From JANXQG01 sp963775975 (GTDB lineage: Bacteria > Planctomycetota > Planctomycetia > Pirellulales > Thermoguttaceae): a DNA stretch of 64,000 nt. The notes below the pieces were generated by a model. It was not told the origin of the DNA, searched no databases, and worked only from the letters and a program-made list of their open reading frames with translations. This document shows positions 7,324 to 21,509 of the stretch, piece by piece. The stretch spans positions 806,001 through 870,000 of the forward strand of contig CAVZKX010000003.1 of assembly GCA_963775975.1 (NCBI GenBank). The letters are read 5' to 3'. The translations under genes and the position numbers were made by a program. Every line of letters starts with the position of its first letter. The stretch's first letter is position 1.

Positions 7324-7594
7324 TTCAGTATGAAGGTAATGAAGTGGCATCTCACACCACGTGAGTTGTGCTCTGCAAAGGGCGCAATAAACGGTGGTGT
7401 ACAATACAAGAGAGCGCAAGAGATTATTTTTCTTGCTTGCGGCTTGAAGCAGAACAAGAGTTGCGTTGCAGCAATTGTTTTGGTTGGAGTCGCGGCAAGG
7501 TCATTTGGATCTTTGCCGGGAATTTGTTTATATCGAAACAAGTCCGGTAATGGCATGTGAGTCGTTTGCTTCGCAAGGAGCCTTCGATTCATGT

Positions 7595-10504
<2,910 letters not shown>

Positions 10505-10628
10505 CATGAATCCAATGCTCCTGCGAGCTCTTTTGGATGGCCGCTCATAAGCATCGAGCGGCCGATGCCACTGATTTACCTTACACTGAATTCTAGCCGT
10601 CGCGCCTTGACCGGCGCGGCGGCTCCTT

Positions 10629-10735
10629 TCCGGTGACTATATTTGGAAGGCCACACCCGTTCCCATCCCGAACACGGTAGTTAAGCTTCCGAAGCCGATG
10701 GTAGTACCAAAAGTGCGAGAGTAGGTGTTGCCGGG
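10629..10735 (+). rRNA. rrf: 5S ribosomal RNA
   Basis: About 107 nt. The terminal stem is CCGGTGAC (10630-10637) with GTTGCCGG (10727-10734). The conserved CCACACCCGTTCCCATCCCGA, AACACGGTAGTTAAGC and AGTAGGTGTTGCCGGG blocks are all present. It follows 23S by about 125 bp of hairpin-rich spacer with no tRNA. Ends are estimated to within a few bases. Confidence 0.95.
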
Positions 10736-10745
10736 TCTTATTTAC

Positions 10746-10781
10746 GAAAGCCCCCGCGGTCGAAAGATCGCGGGGGCTTTC
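10746..10781 (+). terminator. Terminator of the 23S-5S operon
   Basis: A 16-bp stem, GAAAGCCCCCGCGGTC (10746-10761) with its partner at 10766-10781 (one G-U), closed by a GAAA tetraloop. It lies 10 bp after the 5S gene. Confidence 0.85.
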
Positions 10782-10860
10782 TGCGTTGCTTCGGTGACCG
10801 TCGCCCGTCGTCGTGCTATAATTCTGTCTAGTCGCCGATTCCCAACATGGAGCAAAATCG

Positions 10861-11112
10861 ATGTTCCGGCCAGATGACATTCAGATGCGCCTTCGGCAGT
10901 CGCCGTTCGTGCCGGTTCGCATCATCATAAGCTCCGGACAGACGTTCGACGTGCATCATCCCGACCTCGTTCTCGTTGGAACGCGGGACATGATTATCGG
11001 CATGGCCAGCGGCAGAAACCCGGCGCTATACGATCAGACGACACGCGTTCCGATCATGCACGTCACCGCCTTAGAGGACCTTCCAGCGCCATCTGGTGCG
11101 GCCGGTCAATGA
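10861..11112 (+). CDS. Small conserved protein of unknown function
   Basis: An 83-aa protein starting at ATG 10861, preceded by a TATAAT-like box at 10817-10822. It contains LRQSPFVPVRIIISSGQTF and VHHPDLVLVGTRDMIIG. The pattern (R-x-x-PF-x-P, then a G-x-x-F turn, then H-P/V-D followed by strands) matches the small protein at 37722-37949, so both belong to one beta-rich family, which I recall as common in planctomycetes. Function unknown. Confidence 0.72.
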   Translation: MFRPDDIQMRLRQSPFVPVRIIISSGQTFDVHHPDLVLVGTRDMIIGMASGRNPALYDQTTRVPIMHVTALEDLPAPSGAAGQ

Positions 11113-11166
11113 GGGTATCTTACTTCGCCACCGGGGCCGATTGATCAGAGATTGCGCTCCAACGAT

Positions 11167-14038
11167 TTACCACTCGCTATGCAATTGTACCGAACGGCCT
11201 CGTTCGGCGGAAAGGGCTCGTTGTAAACGCGCTCGTCTTGCAACGCCGCATAGCAGGGCGCAGCCGACGGCTGCCAGTGCCAGCGTACACGGCTCCGGCA
11301 CCGCATTCACATCGGCCGAGGCGCCTGCGGCTGGATTCCCAGAAAAAACGTTCAACGCGGAAAGTCCGCTCGATGGATCAGTGCCCGCGGTGTCGCTCGA
11401 AATCACGGGCAAGCCGCTTAAATCGCTCCCCAACGTCGAAGTCGTGTCGCTCAGCACGAGCGTCGGAGCGCTTAAGCCAAACGCGGCCAAGTTGCTACCC
11501 ACGTTCAGATTTCCACCTGGAATGGACGAAGGGCTAGATACCTTGAGCGTGCCGCCGTTCACTGTGGTGCTGCCCGTATATGTGTTCGATCCGGTGAGGA
11601 CCACAGTTCCGGGGCCGCCAACGACAAGGCTCCGCGCACCTGTCAGATTCGGTGTGAAAGTCAGCTTGCCACCACCGCCGCCGAGATAGTAGGTGGTACC
11701 CGAGGGCGTTAAGACGCCGCTGTAGGTCGTGCCCGGCAATGCCGCTCCGAGCGAAAGTTTCGAATAGATGCCCATATTTATGCTTTCGCTGCTCGTGCCG
11801 ATGAGCGACAGGGCCAGCGCCCCGCTGGAAGCCGTGTTGATCTTGGCGCTATTCAGCCAGCCCATCACCGTGGAATAGGCCCCCGAAACGTTCACCGCGC
11901 CGGGCGCGTTGATCGTTATCGTTCCAATGCCGGGAATGGAACTGCCGGAACTGAAGGCGGCATTCCCCGCGTTTATGCGAGTGCCGCCGCTGTAGCTGTT
12001 CGTCCCCGTAACGACCAAAGTTCCCGTGCCGGACTGTACCAGGACGCCGCTCCCGCTGACGGAATTGCCAAGTGTAAACGAATCGGGGCGATTCAATTGC
12101 AGAACGGAGTTGTCGGCGACCGAATTGGAGCCGAGCGAGCCGCCGGGGCCGATTTGCAGCGTGCCGGCGCTAATGGTCGTTATCCCGTTATAGGAGTCAT
12201 TGCCCATCAGCACGAGCGTGCCGGCGCCCGTCTCCGTAAAGGCGCCGGTGCCGCTGATATTGCCGGAGATCGCGATCGTCGCGCCGGAAGTTGGAGTAAC
12301 AACCAGGTTGCTAGCCAGTATGACGGGCGCTGAAATCACTTGGCTGCCGCTTAAGACGTTCAATTGGGCACTGCTGCCGCCGTTGTTGAAAGTGAGGGTC
12401 CCGCCGGAACCGGCGGCTATCGTGTAACCGGTGCTCGCGCTGGCGGAATTTCCAAGCGTGAGCAGGCCGACGATTTGGGCGGCGTCCAACGTGACATTGA
12501 TGCCTGACATTGTCGGCGCGAAGAGCGCCGCCTCGCGGCCTACGCCGCCGGCGACGAGCCCATTGTTCCAGTTCGACGCGATGTTCCAACTGCTGTTGCC
12601 GTCGATCCAATACGGTACAGCTTGCATCTGCCACGCCAGGGCGAAGTTCCAAGCCCCGGCAATCGTGTCGGTCCGCTTGACCTGCAAAGCGTATTCCCCG
12701 GCAGGCAAGCCGCGGTCAAATACATATTGCACGTTGTCGATAGACGAGCTGCTGCTGTCGATCAGCGATCCGAGCGTATTATTGTTCGCTTGGTAGAGAC
12801 TGAGATTGAGAGTTCCCAGCGACGACGTGTAAGTGATTGGATTGCCGGCTTGAGCTGATATATTTCTCTGCCAGGTAAGCAGCGCCGACATATCGAACGG
12901 CTGGCCGCTCGGTACTTGGAAGTAATAAGTCTGCGTGTTACCCGCCGAAGTGCTCGGATTGACCGAACTGTAGCTCCAGCCGGTTGAGGCCGCGAGGCTG
13001 GCGGTTCCGGCGGGTTGCGGTCCGGCGGCCATAATCTGATAGGCCCAGTTGAAATTGATCTGCCCGGCGCCGTACTGCGGGTCCAGCGGTGCGGTGGTCG
13101 TGTGGCTCCAACTGCTTAGGGGATTCTTGTCGGTGCCCGCCATGATGATTGCCTTGATCGTGGCCGCATTGGTGCCCGCGGAGAATGAGTAAAAGCGTGC
13201 CACCTGCTCGAGCGTGGCTGCTTCCGAGGCGACGGCCGGCGTGGCATAGCTGACCGCGTTCGTTGCAAACAGGTCCGGGGCTGCAACGTCTGGCTTTGAG
13301 CGGCCCGGTCCATCGACGCCGTAGGTCGTGGGCACCGGGCCGGTGCTGCTCGCTCCATTGTTGAGCCCGACGGCGATCGAATTGTAGCCGCTGGCCATGA
13401 GCGGAAGGATGGGCGCCGCCCCGCCGTTAGCTACGCCGACGACGGCCACAAGGTTCGTTTGATTGATTAGCCAGTCGAAGCGTCGCAGAGACGTCATTGT
13501 TGAATGCGGAATTGTTCGGACTACTCTGGTCGGTTGTCCAACTGAAATTCGCAACAACCGGATTGTTTGCAGGGAGCCCGCTTGGCGGAGAGTTGGTCTG
13601 CACGTTCAACGTGTTAGCCCCTGTGCCGATCCAAGAATTGGCGTTAAAAAGATCGATCGTCGAGATCCCGTACGCACTGGGGATGCCGTTTGCCTTGGTT
13701 CCGTAAAAGACTTGCGCGACAGTATCCGCGTGGGGGCTCTCGGTAGTGCCCGAGCTGCTCTGATTGATGATGGTGATGCCGTGATTCAGATACGGTTGCG
13801 AACTATTGGGGGCGTACTCCGTCGCGACTCCTTGAAAGGGCGCCTCGTTCTGCTCGACGACGACGCCTACACCCGGAGTGCCGCCGCTGATTCCCGCCGC
13901 GCTCAACGACACCAACATGGCGTTGTAGCCCACCGGGTCGCTTTGCGCGCCCGCAGCTTGCGCACCGAGCACGACGGCAAACGCGCCAATCGCCAATGCC
14001 CCGCGCAGCATGGTCGTGCCAGACTTGGATGTGTACAC
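11167..14038 (-). CDS. Subtilase-like protein with beta-strand repeats and PEP-CTERM anchor (frameshifted)
   Basis: A secreted protein of about 957 aa. It begins with a signal peptide (LRGALAIGAFAVVLGAQAAGA). A subtilisin-like domain follows: SPHADTVAQVF in the catalytic His position and VSYATPAVASEAATL in the catalytic Ser position, but GVGVVVEQNEAP stands where the catalytic Asp motif is expected. Then a jelly-roll-like segment, autotransporter-associated beta-strand repeats (GTGTLVVTGTNSYSGGTRI, GTVVLTGSNTYTGSTTV) and a C-terminal PEP-CTERM signal (VPEPCTLAL, membrane helix, RRARLQR). The frame changes near 13486; one extra base restores it. Start GTG 14038 follows GTGAGGGA; ATG 14011 is an alternative. 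Confidence 0.82.
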
Positions 14039-14143
14039 CAATCCCTCACCGACTTCAGAAAAGCTGCCCCGGCGATTTCACTAAGATATTATGACAGAAC
14101 GGGCGGGAAAAAACAAGAAGCTGCCCCCGCTTGCGAAGGGGCG

Positions 14144-17100
14144 CTATCTCGGACGACGAACTCGCCGCAACGCGTGCCACAAAAATCCGCAGGCGCCGGT
14201 AGCGAAGAATATCAATAGTGTTCCCGGTTCCGGCACCGCGGTCGCGACGGAACCAAGTGACGCCTCGCCGACGCGTTGGAGTTGGAACAAGTCGGGATTG
14301 CCTACGGTTAGATTTCCGCCGTCAATCAGCGACCAAGGATGAAGAATTCCCAAAGCGCCGTTGGTAACGGTTGTACCGCCAGCGTAGGTGTTCGAACCGC
14401 TGAGGAGCACCATTCCCGGCCCGGAGTTGCCGACGGCCACACTGAACGCGCCCGCCAGATTCGACGCGACGGTCAAGACGCCGCCTCCACCTCCAAATGC
14501 GAGCGTGTTGCCCGTGGGTGTCAATACACCCCCATACAAAGCGCCTGGGACTGCCGCACCTAACTTCAGCCCGCCATAGCCAGCCAAGTTAATGTTCTCG
14601 TTGCTCGTCCCGGTAAGTGCCAGCACGCCGACCGAGGTGGGATCGATCGAGCCGCTATTGAGCCATCCGGTTACCGTCGAGTAGGCTCCCGCAACATTGA
14701 GCGCTCCGGACGAACCAAGCAGAATCAAGCCGCTGGCAGGAAGTGCGATTGACGTGCTAAAGACGACATTGCCGCCGTAGATCTGCGTGCCGCTGCGGTA
14801 ACTACTTGACATGGCAAGTATCAACGTTCCGGCGCCGATTTGAGAAACGGCGCCGACGCCGCTGATCGCATTTGCTAGCGCGTACGTATCCGTACGATTC
14901 AGTTGCAGGACGGAATTGTCGACAACCATCCCGCTGCCGAGTGTTCCGCTGGCGGCCAGTTGCAGCGTGCCGGCGCTGATCGTGGTTGTGCCTGTGCAAG
15001 CATTGCTGCCGGCAAGTACGAGTGTGCCAGCGCCTGTCTTTGTAAGTGCGCCGAGGCCGCTGATCGGCCCGCTAATCGTCATCCAGTCCGCCGAGTTGGT
15101 TACATTCACAAGGTTGCCCGGCGCGGCAAGCACTCAGCGGCGCGGAAATCGTATGCGTACCGCTCATGACGTTGATCATCGACTGGCTCATCGGCCCGCT
15201 GCTTGCCGTCAAGGTGAGCGCCTGCCCCGCCGCAGCGGACAGCGTGTAATTGCCGCCCGCGCCGCCGAAATCGAGCTCCTCGACGCCTGGCGAACCATTC
15301 ATCGTCACCGTCCCGCCGTTCGGGCTGCTGAAACGCGCGACCCCATCGCCATTTTGCGGCGGCGTGCCGCCAGTCCAATTGGCCGCGTTGCCCCATAGCG
15401 AGTTTACGCCGCTGCTGCTCCACGTATTGGCCGTACCGCTTTCCACATGCACCGAAAAGGCCCCGCCGGCTACTTGACTTCCATCGCTGAAGACGGCGAT
15501 CGGCACGATATTGTTATCGCCGGGCGCAAGAAAGTCGGGCTGAGGCTGAGCGCATCCGGCGAACCGCCGGCTTGAGCCACGATGCGGCCCAGGCAAATCA
15601 ATTCCACTTGCGAAATCGTGCCGTCGCCCGCGACTGTCGCCAGATTGAACGTTGCGGCAGACGAACTAAGTGTCGTGTTGCCGCCATTGAAGCTGATCGC
15701 GCGGCCGTGATTGTTCACAACCATCGGCTCGGCCCGGTAGCCTTCCGATGCTGCTTGCGCGTTATTGATCGCCACGACGCGGACTTCGTGTACGCCATCG
15801 GAGAGGCCTGTCGTGTTGAGGCTGAAGGTTCCGCTGCCGCCGGCCAGAGTGCCGGATGAACTAACAAAGCCGTCGACGAGCAATTCCATATTGCTAATTC
15901 CCGTTGCGATGCGAGCCCCGCTCAATCCCGCGGATCCGCCGATGGAAATTGTGCCGCGGGCGGTGCCGTAGTTGCCCGGACCGGAACTGATAACGACCTT
16001 GGGCACATCGGCCATTGACTGGGCAAGCATGTCGCCCAACGGCAATTGCACGTCGGGAGTCGCCACCGATTTCGCTAACGCCTCGCCCAGCGTGGCGCCG
16101 TCGGCAATGAAAGTGTCGATCGAGGAGTTCGTAAACCGCTGCGTGAAGGAATAAGGTTCGATAACCGCCCCGGTCGTTCCGGCAGCTCCCGCCGTAATGA
16201 ACACCGTGGCCTTGGTCTGGGACGTGTTCGGAAAGTAACAGCCAAAGCTTGTCAAGTTATCGGCCCACGAGCCTGGTAAGTACGTCGAGCCGTTGGGCAA
16301 AGTCAATGTGGCGGCGCCCGTCGTCGCGCCGAAAACGTCGCTGCGATTCAGCGGAGTGGTGCTTGACTCTTCAACCCACGAAATCCCGCGCGGATAGCTG
16401 CGATTCCGTATTGGACCACTCCGGCCGGCGGGACCCCGATCGGTACATATCGCCGCTGTTTTCGAAGTAGTCCGTCCCGCCCGGATGCGTGCCGTCGGAT
16501 GCCGCCGCGCTGCGCAAACCTGAAATGACTTGTGCAGCCGTATTGCCGTTCGTGCCGGTATAGCCGATCGCGCCCGACATGTAGTACTGTGTGCCATAAA
16601 CCGTTCCCGGCGAGCTGGCGTCGGAATAATAGGTGACGCTGTAAGAGGCCGAATGTTGGACGACCGAATCCGCGGCGCCATTGATCGGAATCGACAAGGG
16701 ATTCTGATACAGACCAGAAGTCGCCGCGACGAAAGTGCTCTGCGGCACATTGTAGTGACTCACCGCGCCCTGCAACGTCAAGCCCGATCCGTTGGTAAGC
16801 GGAGTGAGAAGACTCAACGCGTAACTGAGTGAATTAGCCGTCGTATAGGGCAGGCTGGAGTCCGCGTTGATCGAGTAGCTCACTGCCTGGCCGATCGTGC
16901 CGATGTAGTTGATCTGACCGCCGAGTACGCGGCTGCTGATCGCGTTGCTGATCGGCGTCAGATAGTAGGGAGCGACTTCCGACTGCGCGATCGGATTTCC
17001 GTCGTTGTTGTAGTCCGGCGGCGGCGCCAAGAAGAGGATATTGCTGGCGGGAATGTCTCGCAACGCCGCATAAGCATTGGCGATTTGCAATGAGGCTGAA

Positions 17101-17210
17101 TCGTTCGGATTGACGACTAGCAGCATGTTTTCACCGCCGCCGCCGCCAAAGGCCGGGCCGCACAGGGAGATGAAAACTGCGACGATTCCCAACGCTCGCA
17201 CTGTCATCAT
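14144..17210 (-). CDS. TIGR03790-like protein with beta-strand repeats and PEP-CTERM anchor (several frameshifts)
   Basis: One large secreted protein, about 1020 aa, split over several frames. From the start: ATG-ATG and signal peptide (VRALGIVAVFISLCGPAFG), then a domain beginning ENMLLVVNPNDSASLQIANA that matches the TIGR03790 family, an Ig-like part, a dockerin/beta-strand region (GTANTWSSSGVNSLWGNAAN), autotransporter-associated repeats (GAGTLVLAGSNACTGTTTI) and PEP-CTERM (VPEPGTLLIF, helix, RRVRRPR). Breaks near 16430 (G4 for G5), 16385, 15530 and 15130 are each repaired by one base. Both PEP-CTERM genes here share the repeat architecture and probably arose by duplication. Role unknown; cell-surface exposure is inferred from the sorting signal. 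Confidence 0.8.
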
Positions 17211-17487
17211 GACGCCAGCCCTGAAAGAAAAGCCGCCAAACGTGGGACGATTAACCTGATGAGGGCGTTTTAGTGGCCGAGGAGTATTTAGAACTCCATA
17301 GGGGAAAGCCTGTATCTGAACCAAGCTCAACGACGCGACAACCTAGTGAAAAGCGCTATTATGCATGTTTTCAATTGAAAAAGCAAGTGAAAACCAGCAC
17401 TTGTGGCGGGTTATGTCTAATGAATATAGGTGGTACACTACTTTGGTTTGCATGTTTGGCATAACCTAAGCGGCTCGCAAGAAAATA

Positions 17488-17526
17488 AACAGTCCGGTTT
17501 GCCCTGATGGGCAATTACCGGACTGT
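17488..17526. other. Strong hairpin in the divergent intergenic region
   Basis: AACAGTCCGG (17488-17497), then TTTGCCC-TGAT-GGGCAA, then CCGGACTGTT (17517-17526) form an almost perfect stem of about 17 bp with a TGAT loop. On the minus strand it is followed by TTATTTTC, so it could end a minus-strand transcript. No minus-strand gene lies upstream of it before 17780, so an unannotated small RNA or an attenuator is possible. The rest of 17211-17779 is AT-richer and shows no gene; a TTGCTT-17-CATAAT pair on the minus strand near 17360-17390 may be the promoter of the PEP-CTERM gene. Confidence 0.6.
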
Positions 17527-17779
17527 TCCCCCCCTCGGAATTTCGTCAGCCATATCTGGCTGGTAATTTGTTACTTCGGTTGCATCCGACGATCGACTTG
17601 TGCAAAGTTTGACAGTTATTAGGACACGACTTGCTACTTCCTATGGCTTGTGTCGCATCTTTCTGTTAAACATCGCGCGCGATTTTGTCGATTGTGTGGA
17701 GTGATTTGCCATCTGTGCGGCAATTCCTTCGCAAATTACCCAAACCTTCAATTCGCCTCATACATCAAGGAAGTTTGCC

Positions 17780-19082
17780 GTGCATGCCGTCAACGGTTTT
17801 CTCCGCGTCATTATGCGGTCACCGATTGTCTGGGGCCTTTTGGCTTCCGCCGCCTTTTATGGTTTGATCTTCGGTGGTCCGCTCGATCTTCCGGTGATGC
17901 ATCGTTATTTTACTCATCACCCGGTTGAATACGGCGAGACCCTGCTATTTTCCGTCGGCATGGCCGCGTTACTACTGCGTTTTGCGGACATCACCGTTCA
18001 GCGCGCGAATGTGTCGCGGTCGCCGTGGAAAAACATCGCGGCGGAGGAAGTTCCGCCCGACGCGCTTTGCGATACGCTTCAGGCTGAATTGGATGGCCAG
18101 TCCTCGATTCGGAAGGACGAGTACTATCTTGGCCGGCTCCGCGCGTGCGCTTCGATTTATCCGACACCACGGATCGTCCGATGGTCTGACGGACGAGTTG
18201 AAGTATATGGCCGATGCGGACGCCACGCGATCGCATGCTCGCTTCGGACTGTTTCGCGTGATTGTGTGGGCGATTCCCATCCTCGGTTTTTTGGGCACGG
18301 TGATCGGCATCACGCTTGCGCTAAACGGCATCGACCCCAAGAATCCTGACGAGTCGATGCTCAAAGTGATTACCGGCTTGGGCCTGAAATTCGATACCAC
18401 GGCGGTCGCGCTTTCGCTATCCATGGTGCTGATGTTTGTACATTTCTTTGTCGACCGGGCGGAAACATCGCTGCTTTCGGCCGTCGATAGGAAAGTTGAG
18501 GAAGAGGTGGCGGAATACCTGCCGTCGTCGCCCGTCGGAGCGGACGGCCAGGTCGCCGCGACGCGGCGCATGGCGGAGGTACTTGTGGCGGCGACGGAAC
18601 GGCTAATTGAACGGCAGTCCGAGTTGTGGCAGGCATCGATCGAGGCCGCTGCCGCGCGGTGGACTGGAATGGCCGACGCTTCCGCGGAAACGCTATCGCG
18701 GGCCTTGGAGGGAAGTCTCCAGTTACATGCCCAGCGCATCGCCGCCAATGAGGAATCGATCGCCGAGCAAGGCCGCCGGCAATGGGAGAAGATCGCGCAT
18801 GGGCAGCTCCAGCACGTGCAAAGCCTGGCCGCAGTTCAGGCGTCAATCGCCGAGCAGACCGAATCGATGGAGCGGATCGTTCAGGCGACGCACGAAGTTG
18901 AGAAGCTCGAAGACGCATTGAATCGCAACCTGGCGGCATTGGCCGGGGCGAAGAATTTCGAGCAGACCGTGCTCGGGCTTGCGGCCGCGATCCATTTGCT
19001 CAACGGCCGCTTGGCCGATTCGGCAACCTCGCCGCTGGCCATTCAGCTTGACTCGAAGCGCCGCACCGCAAAAGCAGCATGA
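17780..19082 (+). CDS. MotA/TolQ/ExbB proton channel family protein (frameshifted)
   Basis: About 433 aa. Two N-terminal membrane segments (VWGLLASAAFYGLIFGG and TLLFSVGMAALLLRF), then the channel core with VIVWAIPILGFLGTVIGITLALNG and TAVALSLSMVLMFVHFFV, typical of MotA/TolQ/ExbB. A long C-terminal region of about 200 residues is mainly helical with Gln/Glu-rich segments. The frame shifts near 18145 (RLRA to ALRFIRHHGSSDGL), repaired by removing one base. The GTG at 17780 has AAGGAAG at good spacing. It heads an operon with two ExbD-like genes (19122, 21510), so it is likely the proton channel of an unnamed planctomycete energy-transducing complex. Confidence 0.86.
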
Positions 19083-19121
19083 CGGGGTTGGACGGTCTCT
19101 TCCTCCACTTGAATCGCTGAA

Positions 19122-21381
19122 ATGAAGGCACTTTGGCTGACCAGGAATCGCCGTGGAAGGCGAGCGGCCCCGCGCCTCTCGCTCTTTCCCTTTCTCGCCG
19201 TGCTCATCTGCACGATGGGGGCGCTGGTCCTCTTGCTGCTCTCAGTCACCCGCCAGGCTCGGCTGCAAGCCGCCCGCGTGGCCGCTGCCAAGGACGCCGA
19301 AAAACAATCCGGCATCGCCGCCGAGACGGAAATGGTCCAGTGGCGAGTCGACCAACTCAAGGCATCACGAAAGGAAACCGCCGCCCAACTGGCGGAGGCC
19401 CGGCTCCTGTTGGGCCATCTCGAGGACCACGGCCGCCGCCTCCGCGCCCAATTCGCCGACCTCTCCTCCCAAGCCAAGAAGGCGGATGCGGAAGGTCTCA
19501 AGCCGGGCCATTTTGTCGCGCCGGGCGAAGATGAGTTGCGGCAGCTTGAGAGTCAAATCGCCGAGGCAGAGAAGCAACTCACCCAACTGCAGAAATCGGC
19601 CGCCGATCGGCCCAAAACGTATGCCATCGTTCCCTACGACGGGCCAAACTCTACACGTCGCCGTCCAATATACATCGAGTGCCGTAGCGACGCAGTAGTC
19701 CTTCAGCCGGAAAACATCGCTTTCGACGAATCCGACTTCGACGAGCCGCTCGGGCCTGGCAATCCGCTGGCCGCCGCAGTTCGCGCCGCCCGTGAACAGA
19801 TGCTCATGGAGCATAGCCTCGACCCGCGGAACGACGGCGAGCCCTATCCGCTCTTGCTCGTGCGGCCCGACGGCATCTCGGCCTATGAATGCGCATTGGC
19901 CGCGATGAAATCGTGGGGCCAGGATTATGGGTATGAGCTGATCAATGCCGACTGGCAGTTGAAGTATCCGCCGGTCGACCCGAACGTGGTCCGCGCCGTC
20001 GCCCAGGCCGTAGAACTGGCCCGGCAGGAGCACGCGCGATTAATCGCCGCAGCGCCTAGCAAGTACGGCAAACGTCCGCTCGCCGGCGCCTATCGTTCCT
20101 CGCTCGCCGGCCAAGGCGGCGCAGGGGGACGAGCAGGGCAGGGGGGGCGGCAGTCCCGGCTTCTATTCATCAAAGCCGTCAGATCACTACGGCCAGCGCT
20201 ATGCCGGCGGCGGTTCTGGATCCGCAAGCGGTTCCGGCGGTTCGGCCGGGCCCGGCTCCGGCGGTTCGCCATCGCGTGGCGGCAAAGGCGGCTTCGGCCT
20301 CGGTGACGGAAACGGCAGCTCGGGCATCGGCTCGGACGACGGCGGCCACGAGGGCGGCAACAATGCCAGCGACGCCGAGTATGCCGCCAGCAACCCTTAT
20401 CAATCATTGCCCCTTCCCGGCGGCGCGGGTCCCGCTGGCGGAGGCGTCGCGAGTGGAACAGGACTAGGATCAGCCGCCGGACCTCCCGGAATGCGCGGTC
20501 CCGGAGGCGGCGCATATCGCGATGGCGGCGGCAGCCCGGGAGCGAACGGCTCGTCCTACGGCGGTAGCCCCGGCGGCAGCGCGGATTCAGGAGGCATGGC
20601 CAGCGGTGGCTCCGGTGGAGGCGCCTCTGGGTCGCCCAGCGCGGCGGCTGGCGGGATGCCGAGCCTTTACTCGCCTACATTCGGACAGCAAGGCTCGCAA
20701 GGCGCGGGTCAAATCGGCGGCGGTCAAGTTGGGATGCAAGGCGCCGCTCAAAACGGAACGCAGGCTAACGCACAAGCGGCTTATCAGGCCAGCGGCCAGT
20801 CAGGCGGTACGGCCAGCGCAGCCGCCATCGCGCGGCCCGAGGGCTACATCACCGGCCAACCGACCGACGCCAACCTCAATACTCCGCCGCAACGTCCGAA
20901 TCCATCGTCCAATGTGGCGATGATCCCGGAAACGCCGCTGCGGCCGGGCGAATGGCGGCCGAGCCAAGACCCGCCGAAGCCCGATCCCGAGGAAGAGAAG
21001 AAGAAAAAGAAAAAGCATCCGTATGACAATATTGAGCCCGACCACAATCAGGCGGATTGGGCCTTGAGGAACGCCCGCAGCCATGCGGCGGCCATCAGCC
21101 GTCCCGTGCACGTCGATTGCTATGCCGACCGCATTGTGATCGCGCCGGAGCAGCCCGGCGGCGAGCCGCACGTTGTCGTCTGCGGCAGCGACGGCCAGCG
21201 GAACGCCGACAAGCTGGTCGCCGCCGTTTGGGAGCTAATGGATTCGTGGGGCATGGCGGGCAAGGAAATGTATTGGCGGCCGGTACTCAATTTCTACGTA
21301 GTCCCCGGCGCCGAGTCGCGCATGTTCGAGCTTAACCGCGCCTTAGACGGCAGCGGATTGGTTATCGAGAGAAAGCAATAA
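19122..21381 (+). CDS. Large ExbD-like membrane protein with Gly-rich linker (frameshifted)
   Basis: One protein of about 752 aa. Membrane segment at about residues 19-42 (LSLFPFLAVLICTMGALVLLLLS in part), a coiled coil (to about 160), then a domain RRRPIYIECRSDAVVLQPEN leading to LLLVRPDGISAYECAL. A Ser/Gly-rich low-complexity linker of about 250 residues follows. The C-terminus repeats the folded domain: ISRPVHVDCYADRIVIAPEQ, HVVVCGSDGQRNADKLVAAV and LNFYVVPGAESRMF. The frame shifts in a run of seven G at 20143-20149, which should be six. It lies 39 bp after the MotA-like gene. The duplicated ExbD-like domain around a flexible spacer suggests a periplasm-spanning partner; the function is unknown. 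Confidence 0.8.
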
Positions 21382-21509
21382 AGGTCAAGGTCTTAGAACC
21401 TAGGACTTAGATCTCAGGAACGAATACAGAGTTAGCGATAGTGAAAGATTGATGCTAAGCACTAAGTACTGAGTACTAAGTACCGACCACAACCGTCAGC
21501 AAGTTACCC

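Noticed and set aside
6870..7594. 16S rRNA upstream of 23S
   Set aside because: The 725 bp available contain promoters, boxA and a repeat but none of the 16S landmarks such as GTGCCAGCAGCCGCGG.
20407..21381. Separate gene starting MPLPGGAG
   Set aside because: Upstream sequence in the same frame continues the Gly-rich region without a stop back to a G7 run, so it is the second part of the 19122 gene.
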